The translations under genes were made by a program, and so were the position numbers. A DNA stretch of 64,000 nt, from NCBI RefSeq assembly GCF_019393635.1, contig NC_057866.1:7489723-7553722 (forward strand), given 5' to 3'. Position 1 is the first letter of the stretch. Each line of letters starts with the position of its first letter. This document shows, in pieces, positions 21,282 through 33,119 of this stretch. The notes under the pieces were generated by a model. The model did no database searches. It saw nothing but the letters and a program-made list of their open reading frames with translations, and was not told where the DNA came from. The stretch comes from Dromiciops gliroides (taxonomy: Eukaryota > Chordata > Mammalia > Microbiotheria > Microbiotheriidae).

Positions 21282-21496
21282 TATATAGTATTTTTGACAA
21301 GTGGCACCAAGCCTTTCCCTGAAGCCCCCTCAGTGAGGTTTCAGAGAAGACTTTAGTGAACTGAAGCAGAGTTAAAGTGAGCAGAATCAGCAGAATGCGT
21401 TTTTATATAAAACCTCAACATTCCCTTCCAAACAACTCTAAAATAATTCATCAATTAAATTTTGAGAAGTAGAAACCAATAAAAGGTCAGGGTGAA

Positions 21497-23252
21497 GGGA
21501 AATAATGAAAAAAAATTCACAGGAAGGTGGGTTAGCGGTTACCAAACATGGAGCTTTACTATAAAAGAGTCAGTCATTCAAAACTATCTGGTACTGGCTA
21601 AAAAATTAGAGTGGTAGATCAGTGGAATAGCTAGGCTCAGGAAATGCAGTAGTAGTAATTGACACTAGTAATGTAGTGTTTGATAAACCCAAAGACTCCA
21701 GCTTCTGGATAGGAACTCAGTATTTGACAAAACTGCTGGGAAAAACTGGCAGATAGTATGGCAGAAATTTAGGCATAGACCAACATCTTACACCCTTATA
21801 CTAAAATAAAGTCAAAATGGATCAATGATTTAGACATAAGAGGCGATACCATAGGTAAATTAGGAGAGAAAGGAATAGTCTACCTATCAGATCTTTGGAA
21901 AGGAAAACAGTTTTTGACCAAACAAGAGATAGAGTATATTATAAAATGCAAATGGATGATTTTGATTATATTAAATTAAAAAAATTTTTGTACAAACAGA
22001 AGCAATGCATCCAAACTTAGAAGGGAGCAGAAAGCTGGGAAACAATTTTTGAGGCCAGAGTAACTTCCTGATAAAGGCCTCATCTCTAAACTATATAGGG
22101 AATTAATCAAATTTATAAGAATCCAAGTCATTCCCCAATTGAGAAATGGTCAAAGGATATGAACAGGCAGTTTTCTGTTGAAGAAACCAAAGCTATCTAT
22201 TCCCCATATGAAAAAATGCTCTAAATCTCTAATGATTAGAGAGATGCAATTTAAAACAACTCTGAGGTACCACCTGACACCTATCAGATTGGCTCTAAAA
22301 TGACAAAAAAGGAAGATAATAAATGTTGGAGAAACTGTGGGGAAAATTGGAACACTAATGCATTGTTGGTGGAGCTGTGAACTGATCCAACATTCTGGAG
22401 AGCAATTTGGAATTATGCCCAAAGGGCGATAAAAACTGTGCAGACCCTTTGACCAGCAATTCCACCTTTTAGGTCTTTTTCCCAAAGAAATCATGGAAGG
22501 GGGAAAGGGACCCACATGTACAAAAATATTTATAGCTGTTCTTTATGTGGTAGCAAGGAATTGGAAGTTGAGGGGGTGCCCATCAATTGGGGAATGGCTG
22601 GACAAGTTGTGGTATATGAATACAATGGAATACTATTGTGCTGTAAGAAATGATGAGCAGGAGGAGTTCAGAGAAACCTGGAGGGTCTTGGGTGGGCTGA
22701 TGATGAGTGAGATGAGCAGAACCAGAAGAACATTGTACACAGTATCATCAACATTGTGTGTTGACCTACTGTAATGGACTATATTCTTCTCACCAATGCA
22801 ATGGTACAGAAGAGTTCCAGGGAACTCATGATAGAAGAGGATCTCCAAATCCAAGAAAAAAAAAAAAGAACTGCGGAGTATAGATGCTGATTGAACCATA
22901 CTATTTCTTTTGTTTTGGGTGCTGTTTTTTTTTTTTTTCTATTTTGAGGTTTTGCATCACTGCTCTGATTTTTTTCTCTGTAACAGGATTAATGCAGAAA
23001 TGGGATTAATGTTATTATGTGTATATATATATGTGTGTATATAGATATATGTATATAGATATATAGATATAACCTATATCAGATTCCCTGCTGTCTAGGG
23101 GAGGGGGGAGGGAGGGGAGGGAGGGAGAAAAATCTGAAACTGTAAAGCATGTATAAACAAAAGTTGAGAACTATCTTTACATGTAACGGAAAAAATAAAA
23201 TACCTTATATGTAAAAAACAAAATAAAATAAAATAAATTTAAAAAATTTAAA
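21497..23252 (+). mobile_element. 5'-truncated L1, inserted in the L1 5' UTR
   Basis: Flanked by the direct repeat AAAAGGTCAGGGTGAA at 21481-21496 and 23253-23268. It encodes the degraded ORF2 C-terminal domain (INQIYKNPSHSPIEKWSKDM and, in another frame, EYYCAVRND), followed by a 3' UTR with TAACCTATATCAGATT, a G-rich run and a poly-A tail. About 1.75 kb of a 6-kb parent. Frameshifts throughout; dead copy. Confidence 0.92.
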
Positions 23253-24272
23253 AAAAGGTCAGGGTGAAACATTTTTCTAGCTTCAGACAACTAAGGAGGT
23301 AAGTAGGAAAGGTCTGTGATACTTGGGTGGAGGCCAGCCTAAAGTATACAATGTGGGAATTCTAGTGGTGGGCCTTGGAGGTGTTTGTGACAATGGTGGC
23401 AGCATTTTCAGGAGTTCTCAGCCCAGAGATAGTAAGAAGAGTTGACAACTGGTCAGAAGATCACAGAGGACCCTTTGCTGGCACTGGGTGCAGGACCTGG
23501 CACTGTTTGGCAACTCTGCTGCCCATATGCAGTTTTGGGTCATGGTTCCAGGGTGGAGAAGAGTGCTTGTGATTGGTCACAAGGGAGCAAAGGCCCTGTT
23601 TGCAGTTCCAGGGCCAAGAGGAGTCCTAGCAGAAGAAGGAGTCCTAGGACTTGTGGCTGCAAGAGAGCAACAGTTCTTCCTGTGTTAAGACCAGAGTGAA
23701 GACAAGGTTAGCAGTAACCACACCTTTCCCCAGATCACATCACCTTGAAAGCACAAAAAACTCGTAGACCCCCAGAATTAGCTCTGAAAACAGCAGCACG
23801 TAAGAGCCTGAAACTTGGGACAGTGCCTCCCCACCCCAAGGTGAGGAGAATGCAGCTTTAACATAAAATTCAAAACCAAGAAATGGTTAGAAAAAATGAG
23901 CAAATGCCACCACCAACAAAAGAACCTGATCATAAAAAGCTACTATGGTGACAAGGAGGCTCAAGACACAAATTCAGAAGAAGATGACATCGTGAAAACA
24001 GCTACAAACAAAACTTCAAAGAAAAATGCCAATGGACAAGTCTAATAAGAATTTCTGGAAGAGCTAAAGAAAAAGAAAAGAGTGGTAGAGGAAAAATTGA
24101 AAAAATAAATGAGAATGATGCAAGAAAGTTATGAAATGAGAATTACCAGTTTGGTAAAAAGAGGCACAAAAATATTGAAGAAAAAAAACACCTTAAAAAA
24201 CAAAATTGGTCAAATAGTAAAAAGGGCACAAAATTTCACTGAAGAAAAGAACTGCTTAAAAAGCAGAATTGA

Positions 24273-24420
24273 GGGGCAGCTAGGTGGCACAGTAGATAAA
24301 GCACTGGCCCTGGATTCAGGAGGACCTGAGTTCAAATCTGGCCTCAGACACTTGACACTTACTAACTGTGTGACCCTGGGCAAGTCACTTAACCCTCATT
24401 GCCCTGCCAAAAAAAAAAAA
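24273..24420 (+). repeat. CORE-type SINE, sense
   Basis: GGGGCAGCTAGGTGGCACAG to A-tail. AAAAGCAGAATTGA before and after marks the target duplication. Inside the L1 ORF1 region. Confidence 0.95.
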
Positions 24421-24629
24421 GCAGAATTGACCAAATAGAAAAAAAAAAGGTATAAAACCTAACTGAAGAAAATAATTCTTTAAAAATTAGAATTGGGCAA
24501 GTGAAAGCTAATGACTTCATGAGACATGAAGAAACAATAAAATAAAGTCAAAAGAATAAAAAATAGAAGAAAATATTAAATATCTCCTCAGAAAAACAAC
24601 TGACCTGGAAAATCGATCAAGGAGAGATA

Positions 24630-24776
24630 TTTTTTTTTTTGGTGAGGCAATTAGGGTTAAGTGACTTGCCCAGGGTCACACAGCTAGTAAGTGTTAAGTG
24701 TCTGAGGCTGGATTTGAACTCAGGTCCTCCTGAATCCAGGGCCAGTGCTCTATCCACTGCACCACCTAGCTGCCCC
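24630..24776 (-). repeat. CORE-type SINE, antisense
   Basis: T-run to GCTGCCCC. Target duplication AAGGAGAGATA on both sides. Confidence 0.95.
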
Positions 24777-25297
24777 AAGGAGAGATAATTTAAGAATTAA
24801 TTAACTACTTAAAAACAATGAAAAAAAAGAAAAAGAGCATAGATATCATATTTCAAGAAATCATAAAGGAAAACTTCCCCAATATCCTAGAACCAGATGG
24901 TAAAATAGAAATCTAAAGAATCCATCTATCACCCCCTGAAAGAGATACCACATAGAAAACTCCTAGGAATATTATAGCTAAATTCCAGACCTCCCAGATC
25001 AAAGAGAAGCAAACAGAAAGAGGCCATTCAAATACCATGGAGCTGCAGTCAAGATCACACAAGATTTAGCAGCTTCCATGTTAAAGGAATGGAGAGCTTG
25101 AAATATGATATTCTGGGAGGCAAAGGAGCTAGGATTATGACCAAGAAAAACCTACCCTACAAAACTGTATAATCCTTCAGGGGGAAAAAAAAAAAGATAG
25201 AGGACTTTCAAGCATTCCTGGAAAAGACCAGAGCTTTATGGAAAATTTGACATTCAAATATAAAATCCAAGAGAAACATCAAAAGGTAAAACACATA

Positions 25298-25466
25298 GGG
25301 GCAGCTAGGTGGCGCAGTGGATAGAGCACCGGCCCTGAAGTCAGGAGTACCTGAGTTCAAATCCGGCCCCAGACACTTAAAACTTACTAGCTGTGTGACC
25401 CTGGGCAAGTCACTTAACCCCAATTGCCTCACTAAAAAAAAACAAAAAACAAAAAAAACAACAAAA
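25298..25466 (+). repeat. CORE-type SINE, sense
   Basis: Complete copy. The direct repeat AAAAGGTAAAACACA stands before and after it. Confidence 0.95.
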
Positions 25467-25508
25467 AGGTAAAACACAAAAGAGAAATCATAAAAAACTC
25501 AATAAATT

Positions 25509-25680
25509 GGGGCGGCTAGGTGGCGCAGTAGATAAAAGCACCAGCCCTGGATTCAGGAGTACCTGCGTTCAAATCCAGCCTCAGACACTTGACACTTACT
25601 AGCTGTGTGACCCTGGGCAAGTCACTTAACCCCCATTCCCCCGCAAAAAAACCCCAAAACCGAAACCAAAACAAAAACAA
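25509..25680 (+). repeat. CORE-type SINE, sense
   Basis: Begins GGGGCGGCTAGGTGG; tail of AACC/AAAC units. Target duplication AACTCAATAAATT. Confidence 0.95.
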
Positions 25681-26915
25681 AACTCAATAAATTAAAGTGT
25701 TTACATTCCGATATGGGAAGATGATATATGTATCTCCAAAGAACTTTGTCATTATTAGGGTTGTTAGAAGGAGTCTATGTATACAGAGAAGCATGAGTAT
25801 GAATTGATTATGTTGGGATGATCTCAGAAAAAATAAAGGAGTAAGAAAGAAGGATGCACTGGGAGAAGGGGGAAAGGAAAGGAATAATGGAGAGACATCT
25901 CATATAAAAGGAAATGCAAGGAAGAGCTCTTACAGTAGAGGGAAATGGGGGGTGGGGCTGGTGGGTGATGCTTGAATTTCATTCTCATAAGAATTAATTC
26001 AAAGAGGAAAGAGGAAAGAACGCACAATCAGTTGGGCATAGAAATCTATCTTACCCAACAGAGAAGTAATCAGAAAAGAGGATAAGAAAAGAGGGGGAAG
26101 GGAAATGATAAAAGGGAAGGCAGATTAAGGGAAGTAGAGGCCAGAAACAAAACAGACTTTTAAGGAATGACAGGGTAAAAAGAGAGAGAGAAAGATAAAC
26201 AGAAGAAAATAGGATGGAAGGAAATATAAATGAGTAATCAAAACTAGGAATATGAATGGAATTAATTTATATATAAAATGGAAGTGGAAAGGCAGAATGG
26301 ATTAGAAACCAGAATCTAAAAAGATGTTATTTACAAGAAAAACACTTGAAATAGAAAGACACACACAGAGCTAAAATAAAGGACAGGAACAGAATCTATT
26401 ATGCTTTAGCTGAAATAAAAAGGCAGGGGTAGCTATTATGATCCCAGACAAAGGAAAAGCAAAAATAGACCTAATGAAAAGAGATAATCAGGGAAACTAC
26501 ATTTTGCTAAAAGGTACCAGAGACAATGAAGTAATATTAAAAACATTTTACAGTGTTTCTTTGATAAAAACCTCATTTCTCAGATGTATAGGGAACTGAG
26601 TCAAATTTATTATTTTTTTTTAAATAAGCCATTCCTTAATTGATAGTTAAAGGATACGAATAGGCAGTTTTCAGAAGAAGAAATCAAAGCTATTTATAGT
26701 CTTATGAAAAAATTCTCTAAATCACTATTGATTAGAGAAATGCGAATTAAACAACCCTGGTTTACTATCTGGCACCCTCTAGAAATGACAAATGCTGAAA
26801 AGGATGTGGGAAAACTGGGACACTAATGAACTGTTAATAGAGTTATGAACTGATCCAAACATTCTGGAGAACAATTTGGAATTAGGCCCAAAGGGCTTTA
26901 AAACTGTCCATACCA

Positions 26916-27068
26916 GGGGTAGCAAGGTGGCGCAGTGGATAAAGCACTGGCCCTGGATTCAGGAGGACCTGAGTTCAAATTCAGACTCAGACACTTGACA
27001 CTTACTAGCTGTGTGACCCTGGGCAAGTCACTTAACCCTCATTGCCCTACAACAACAAACAAACAAAA
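26916..27068 (+). repeat. CORE-type SINE, sense
   Basis: Splits the L1 ORF2 C-terminal region. AAACTGTCCAT before and AAACCTGTCCAT after is the target duplication. Confidence 0.95.
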
Positions 27069-27367
27069 CATAAACCTGTCCATTATCCATATTCAACAAT
27101 GCCACTACTAGGTCTGTATCCCAAAGAGATCAAAGAAAAAGAGAAGCCTCTGTGTGTACAAAAATATTTATAGAAGCTTTTTTTGTGTGTTAGTAAAGAA
27201 TTGGAAATTGAAGGGATGCTCATTAATTAGGATTGGTCGAACAAGTTGTGTTATGTGACTGTGATGGAGTACTGTAGTGCTATAAGAAATGATGAAGGAA
27301 TTGGTTTCAGAGAAACCTGGATGACTTATATGAATGATGCAAAGTGAAGCCAGCAGAACCAGGAAAC

Positions 27368-27696
27368 ATTGCACACAGAAGCGGCAGTATTGTATGGTTG
27401 TTTTTTTTTGTGTTTTGTTTTTTGCAGGGCATTGAGGGTTAAGCAACTTGCCCAAGGTCACACAGCTAGTAAGTGTCAAGTGGCTGAGGCTGGATTTTGA
27501 ACTCAGGTCCTTCTGAATCCAGGGCTGTGCTTATCTACTGCCCACCTAGCTGCCCCCAGCAGTGTTGTATGATAATCAGCTGCCGAAAAACTTGGCTACT
27601 CTGATCAAGACAATGATCCAAGATCATTCAAAAGGTAAAGGCCCCAACCTCCCTTGGCTCAGAGGGTCTGTTTTTTATGGAATGGTCCTTCCCTCC
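27368..27696 (+). repeat. Inverted repeat, left arm
   Basis: Without its SINE, this L1 3'-end-derived segment matches the reverse complement of 29180-29507 over about 150 bases. It includes the non-L1-like part TAAAGGCCCCAACCTCCC. Left end is the L1 tail itself. Confidence 0.85.
27397..27557 (-). repeat. CORE-type SINE, antisense
   Basis: T/G-rich tail then the reversed body. GCAGTATTGTATG before and GCAGTGTTGTATG after. Lies in the left arm of an inverted repeat. Confidence 0.93.
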
Positions 27697-29179
27697 AAAG
27701 TTCCTTTCATTTTTACTTCAACGACCAATGCCAATCATATTAATTTTAGCAGAAATAAATGTGTAAGTGGAACAAGGACCTTTCCCCTGGCAGCAAGAAC
27801 ACAGTGGGGGAAATGATCATCTCAGCTTGTTTTCCTTCAGTATTGCAAAATGTCTCCTCAAGGCTTCTTGTGGCTTCAAGGGTAACTTGCCTGGCCTGGA
27901 TCTTAGCTTTCAGGGGCATGATGGGAATTGGAAGGAATTCATTCTCCCAGGCTCAGCTAAGAGTGAGGACTGGGGTGGGGGTGGGGGGCTCTTTTTTATT
28001 CTTAGTTACAAGGGATAGCTCTCTGTATCTGTAGGGGGGTGTGGGTGGGGTGGATATCTTGGAAATAAAAATGCAATGACAAAGATATCAATAAAATGAA
28101 GTAAAGAAATGGTCTTGTCAACTCCTTGTCTGTTAGCTGGATAGCATTTTGCCTGAATAGCAAGAGCTGAAAATGCTTTGATTATCTCCCCAGGCATGTT
28201 GGCCACTGAGGAACAATTATCCTCCTTCCTTCCACCTTCGTGGAGAAACATAAAAGCTGTAGCAGGAGAGGATCATTCCAGCAGATGGCAGCAGTCTACT
28301 GCCCACTTCAGAGGTGGGTTGGCGAGAACTATTGGCAAGGGGAGCTCTGGGGCAATGCCAGCAAGCTGCAAGAGGTGGCGCCCTAAGGACTCAAAGAGAG
28401 CGTCCCAGGGATGGGGATCGAACCTTGTTCCCTTCCTTTTGGGGCCTGGATGCAGGTGTGAGGGTCTCTGGGAGATTCCATGTGAATTCATTCAACAATC
28501 ATTTATTATGTGCCTTCTGCATGCAAACACTCCTCTAGGTGCAGTGCATGGGGAACTAAGAATGATTCTATTGCTTTATTTTCCCCCTATAAATTGCTTT
28601 GTTAATCTACTGCAATGAAGCATTTTGTTATTTGATTTTTTAAAAAAATTCCTGCCCAGCCTATTGGTGGAGAATGAACTAGAAGGTGCTCAATCCACAT
28701 TTGCATACCCCTCACTGAATCTGGAGAAGTGAGAGGCCTAGTCCCGTTGAAAACTACTACTAAACTTTAGTTAAAACAAACAAAAAAACCCTGAAAAATT
28801 ACTGAATCAGAGCAAGATAGAGGCTTCTGTGGAAATAATTTGGAGGATTGAGTTGATTGCAAAGAGTTAACAATGAGGTGTGGCATCTTAAAAAGTTAAT
28901 TAGACCTGAGGGACCAATGTGATGTAGATCCTGAGGTAAGAGGGTGTCCCTGAGGTGCCCAGTGGGGGGAGATGTTTGTATGTTTGCTCTTGTTTTATCT
29001 TAGAAGTAAATGGCCCTTTGGAAAAGCTAATTATGTTAAGAGGTGAAATGTAACTGAGAACTAGTCACTCCTGATTAAGGCGGGGAGTGGGCAGCAAGGA
29101 GCAGTCATCAGGAGCTTGAGCTGATGGCTTATTAATACTTTTTGTTCAGTTTGACTGTTCCCCTGACCCTATTTGGGGG
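27697..29179. other. Spacer between inverted-repeat arms
   Basis: About 1.5 kb, mostly unassigned. A short old-repeat block (CATTTATTATGTGCCTTC) lies near 28500. No gene recognised. Confidence 0.4.
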
Positions 29180-29507
29180 AAAGGACCACTTCATCAAAAA
29201 CAGACCCTCTTGGGGCAGCTAGATGGCACAGTGGATAGAGCATCGGCCCTGGAGTCAGGAGGACCTGAGTTCAAATCCGACCCCAGACACTTAACACTTA
29301 CCAGCTGTGTAACCCTGGGCAAGTCACTTAACCCCAATTGCCTCACTAAAAAACAAAACAAAACAAACAAAAAAAAACCAGACCCTCTGAGCCAAGGGAG
29401 GTTGGGGCCTTTACCTTTTGAATGATCTTGGATCATTGTCTTGATCAGAGTAGCCAAGTTTTTGGAGCTGATTATGGTACAATACTGCCACTTCTGTGTG
29501 CCATTTT
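29180..29507 (-). repeat. Inverted repeat, right arm
   Basis: Reverse complement of the left arm, interrupted by a different SINE at 29212-29374. Ends where a MAR1-like SINE begins. Confidence 0.85.
29212..29374 (+). repeat. CORE-type SINE, sense
   Basis: GGGGCAGCTAGATGGCAC to A/C tail. Target duplication CAGACCCTCT on both sides. Confidence 0.95.
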
Positions 29508-29668
29508 CTTCTCTAGTTCATTTTACAGATGAGGAAACTGAGGCAAACAGGGTAAAGTGACTTGTCTAGGGTCTCACAGCTAGTAAGTATCTGAGACCAG
29601 ATTTGAGCTCAGGAAGATGAGTCTTCCTGACTTCAGGCCTGGGACTCTATCTACTGTACTACCCAGCC
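29508..29668 (-). repeat. MAR1/MIR-type SINE, antisense
   Basis: TTTTACAGATGAGGAAACTG, AAGTGACTTGTCTAGGG, then GAAGATGAGTCTTCCTG and a reversed head. Confidence 0.85.
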
Positions 29669-29832
29669 CCAAGCCTCTCAGAGTATCCTAGAATCCTGAA
29701 GGGAAGGAATAGTGAGTCAGAGTCCATTAACTATATGTGGGTCCTCATCTAGGATAAAACTGAGCCCTTCAGATTACTTTTTTTCTCCCTTTGTCTTAGC
29801 TTATAATTGTACCGTTTAAAAAATATAGTTCT

Positions 29833-29990
29833 GGGGCAGCTAGGTGGCGCAGTGGATAGAGCACCAGCCCTGGAGTCAGGAGGACCTGAGTTCAAATGTG
29901 GCCTCAGACACTTAACACTTACTAGCTATGTGACCCTGGGCAAGTCACTTAACCCCAATTGCCTCACTAAAAAAAAAAAAAAAAAAAAAA
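29833..29990 (+). repeat. CORE-type SINE, sense (first of a pair)
   Basis: Complete copy with a 20-base A-tail. Confidence 0.95.
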
Positions 29991-29998
29991 GTTCTTGG

Positions 29999-30146
29999 GG
30001 GCAGCTAGGTGGCGCAGTGGATAGAGCACCAGCCCTGGAGTCAGGAGGACCTGAGTTCAAATCCAGCCTCAGACACCTTGACACTTACTAGCTGTGTGAC
30101 CCTGGGCAAGTCACTTAACCCCAATTGCCTCACCACCCCCCCCAAA
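29999..30146 (+). repeat. CORE-type SINE, sense (second of a pair)
   Basis: A second complete copy directly after the tail of the first, separated by GTTCTTGG, which resembles the GTTCTGG before the first. Confidence 0.95.
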
Positions 30147-30423
30147 TAATAATATTCTCTAGACGTCAGTAAGATGATCCTATCTGAAATGATTTTTCAG
30201 ACGTTTGCATTTGTTGAATGTTTAATCATCGTGTTTTTATCAAAACCTGTATAGTGTTGTTATTGAGGTTGATGAAGAGGTGTGAATCTTTCCCATTCTT
30301 CCTTATTCTTAGTGCTTCCACTTGGGAGATTATCCCCTATTTACTGTCTGTATATTTCATTGTCCATAGTGGTCTGAATGTTTTTCTGCCCATTAGACTG
30401 TGAGTTCCTTGAGAACAGCAATT

Positions 30424-30770
30424 TTTTTAAATTATAAAAGTATTTTATTATTTTCTAGTTACACATATGAGAGTTTTCAAACATTGTTTCTATCAGTGTC
30501 TAGTTTCGAATTCCCCCCCTCCCCAAGACAGCAAGTTATCTGATATAGGTTATATATATACAATCACATTAAACATATTTCTTCTTTTGTTTTTTTTTTT
30601 TTTGGCGGGCAATGGAGTTAAGTGACTTGCCCAGGTCACACAGCTAGTAAGTGTCAAGTGTCTGAGTCTGGATTGGAACTCAGGTCCTCCTGAATCCCAG
30701 GGCCAGTGCTTTACCCACTGCACCACCTAGCTGCCCCCACATTAAACATTACTTCTGCATTAGTCTTGAG
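30424..30770 (-). repeat. L1 3' UTR, antisense, split by a SINE
   Basis: AAAAGTATTTTATTATTTTC, then CCCCAAGACAGCAAG and CTGATATAGGTTATATA are the reversed L1 3' UTR. It resumes after the SINE. Confidence 0.85.
30577..30737 (-). repeat. CORE-type SINE, antisense
   Basis: T-run, GCGGGCAATGGAGTTAAG, body. Flanked by CACATTAAACAT on both sides. Confidence 0.95.
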
Positions 30771-31216
30771 AACAGCATTTTTTGTTTTATCCTTTCTTTG
30801 GATCTTCAGTGCTTGGCACTGAGTAACACTTGGTGGACTGATAGGTAGTTGAGAGATGTTGATTTTGAAAATTAAGGGTAAAGGTTCCAGGGAGATTAAT
30901 TTATTAGTTAGGCTACAGTAACCAAGAAAGTGGGTCAACGGCTTCTCTCAGTGATGAGAGACCTCAAATGAGGTCTGACAGGGTCTCTGATTGCCTAATA
31001 GTACATCACTTGGACATATTAATGAAGAAGTGGGTCAGGATGTCACCTCAGTTCCTCTCCATACTTCCTCCTTGGAATTGAGAATAATCCTCAGGTGATA
31101 AGGACTAATCTGCAGCGTGGGTGTAGTCTGCAATCCTTCAATTGAATCAACTTGAATTTAAGTGGGTGATGGTAAGGTTACTAAATTTAAAACCTGGTTA
31201 AAAAAAATCCCAGGGT
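30771..31216. other. Unassigned stretch
   Basis: No gene or named repeat seen. Confidence 0.3.
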
Positions 31217-31378
31217 GGGGGCAGCTAGGTGGTGCAGTGGATAGAGCAATGGCTCTGAATTTGGGAGGACCTGAGTTCAAATTCGGCCTCAGACAACTTA
31301 ACACTTACTAGCTGTGTGACGCTGGGCAAGTCACTTAACCCCAATTGCCTCACTAAACCCTCCCCCCCAAAAAAAAAA
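31217..31378 (+). repeat. CORE-type SINE, sense
   Basis: Complete copy. Target duplication CCCAGGGTGG on both sides. Confidence 0.95.
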
Positions 31379-31439
31379 CCCAGGGTGGAGATACAAATAA
31401 AATAATAAGATTGAGTCAAACCCGCAAGGGTAGAGGTAA

Positions 31440-31580
31440 TTGTCACTTCTCCCAGTTTGCCTCAGTTTCCTCATCTATAAAATGAACTGGAAAAGCCATG
31501 GCAAAACAGTATCTCTGCCAAGAAAACCCCAAATGGGGTCAAATAGAGTTAGAAAATGACTCAACAGATTTAAAACAAAA
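31440..31580 (+). repeat. MAR1-like SINE 3' part, sense
   Basis: CTCAGTTTCCTCATCTATAA, then AAGCCATGGCAAAAC, AAGAAAACCCCAAATGGG and GAAAATGACTCAACAG: the RTE-type tail. Confidence 0.85.
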
Positions 31581-31786
31581 GCTTGACTTTTGGGGAAGTG
31601 TTCCTCTGGGTGTGGGAAGGGTGAAAGTACAAGGTGTAAGGAGTTGAGAGTCACACTGTATGGAGCCTATGCCAGATTGACTATGTTTTAAAAATAGAAT
31701 TGAAAATCAATTTTCAATTTTCCATGTTCTTGTTCCCTTGTTGCATTTACAAAGGCCTAGAATGCTCGTCTTGTTGGATGTTCTTC

Positions 31787-31936
31787 TTCTTTTTTTTTTT
31801 TGTAGGGCAATGAGGGGTAAATGACTTGCCCAGGGTCACACAGCTAGTAAGTGTCAAGTGTCTGAGGCTGGATTTGAACTCAGGTCCTCCTGAATCCAGG
31901 GCCGGTGCTTTATCCACTGGGCCACCTAGCTGCCCC
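31787..31936 (-). repeat. CORE-type SINE, antisense
   Basis: T-run, GGGCAATGAGGGGTAAATG, body, TAGCTGCCCC. Confidence 0.95.
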
Positions 31937-32489
31937 TACTCAATAATTAAGTCAGCTCTATGCGTGTAGGTCCAAAGCAGAAGGGTTCAAGGCCTAGTGG
32001 AGAAGGAAGAAGGAACCAGAGCTAAGTCCCTCTGGAGCCTCACTTGTGAGCGAGGGAGTGACAGGTTCTAAATCTCTTCAGGGATAGTTCTACATGGTCT
32101 GGGAAACTCTGAAGGGACCAGGATCTTTCCTAGATCGGAAGCCAAATTGTTCTCCTCCTCTTCCTCTTTTCTTCTTTCTTCTCTTTTCTTTTGCCGTCTT
32201 TTATCTTCTTCTTGGGTTAGGGAAAGGCATTTGGGCATCGAGGAGGTTTCTGGGGATGAGGAATGGAAGCTCGTTGGAGACACCGTCTCTCCCGTGAGCT
32301 TCAGTCCAGACATTTCCAACTGGATCTTGCAGGAGACTCTTAACCCGCCATGTCTTCAATCCAACTCATCCTCCCCACCCCGTGGGCCAGCTGCTGCTCC
32401 AAACCGCCTTGTTTCTGCCAAAGGCACCGCCATTCTTTCAGTGTCTTGGGCTTGTGGCCTCAGTTCATCCCCCAGCTCATTTCTGTCCA
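31937..32489. other. Unassigned stretch with a T/C-rich block
   Basis: Includes a pyrimidine-rich segment at 32145-32215. The short open frames here lack any recognisable domain. Confidence 0.3.
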
Positions 32490-32715
32490 GTTTATTTGTT
32501 GTTATTTTCAGACATGTCTGACTCCCCATGACCCCATTTGGGTAATTTCCAGAGATCCTGGAGAGGTTTGCCATTTTCTTTTTACAGATGAGGCAAACAC
32601 AGTTAAGTGACGGGCCCAGGGTCACACAGCTGGTAAGTATCTGAGGCTGAATCTGAATTCAGGTCTCCCTGACTTCAGGCCTGGCTCTATCCACTGCGCC
32701 ACCTAGCTGCTCCTT
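32490..32715 (-). repeat. MAR1-like SINE, antisense
   Basis: TTTTCAGACATGTCTGACTC, CATGACCCCATTTGGG, TTTTTACAGATGAGGC, ending CACCTAGCTGCTCC. Nearly complete. Confidence 0.9.
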
Positions 32716-32949
32716 TAGCCCAAACTAAACACATACTAAATGCTTACTGACTGCCTGTCTGATGGAGCCTTCCTCTTTTAGAGGCCAGGATTCCCCAGGA
32801 CTCAATCACCTTCGGGAGGCCAGAGTGTCAGAGAGGGAACATTGTGCCCCCTGCCCTGCCCCCGGCCTGGTTCTTAGCGTATTTGTCATGTAAATGAAGG
32901 CTAGGATCGCTTCGCAGAGAATCCCACCGGTAGTGAAAGGAAGTCATCT

Positions 32950-33050
32950 GGGTGTGAGTCCGTCTACAGACATTTATTATGTATCTAACAGGTCCCCGGC
33001 ACTTTGCTGGGCCCCAGGGATGGGCCCTTAGAGCTTCTGTCCTATCCAGG
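32950..33050 (+). repeat. Old interspersed repeat (unclassified)
   Basis: ACATTTATTATGTATCTAAC, GGCACTTTGCTGGGCCCC: same module as 18433-18600. Confidence 0.5.
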
Positions 33051-33119
33051 AACACCACGGGCAAGTCTATTGTGTACACAAAACAGGCCCCGAGGCTGAT
33101 CCTTTCATTCCGGACCCGG

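Larger units (their letters stand above)
21282..27690 (+). mobile_element. L1 with 5' UTR and ORF1 but no reverse-transcriptase domain
   Basis: Order in the sense direction: 5' UTR-like segment (21282-21496, resuming at 23269-23870), ORF1 region (23880-25295, A-rich, many breaks, KTSKKNxNxQ-like start), a purine-rich stretch, then an ORF2 endonuclease piece (26330-26530, reading VAIMIPDKGKAKIDLMKRD). It jumps directly to the ORF2 C-terminal domain (26560-27395, DKNLISQMYRELSQIY) and a 3' tail. The polymerase part is absent. Interrupted by another L1 and six SINEs. It resembles half-L1 (HAL1-type) derivatives; non-functional. Confidence 0.7.

Noticed and set aside
29807..30091. Frames reading [21 protein letters not shown], seen at a dozen sites
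   Set aside because: They are translations of the SINE body in one orientation (the other gives [18 protein letters not shown]). They recur with every SINE copy.
32147..32521. 124-codon frame as a small gene
   Set aside because: Runs through a pyrimidine-rich block and into a MAR1-like SINE; no domain, no splice context.
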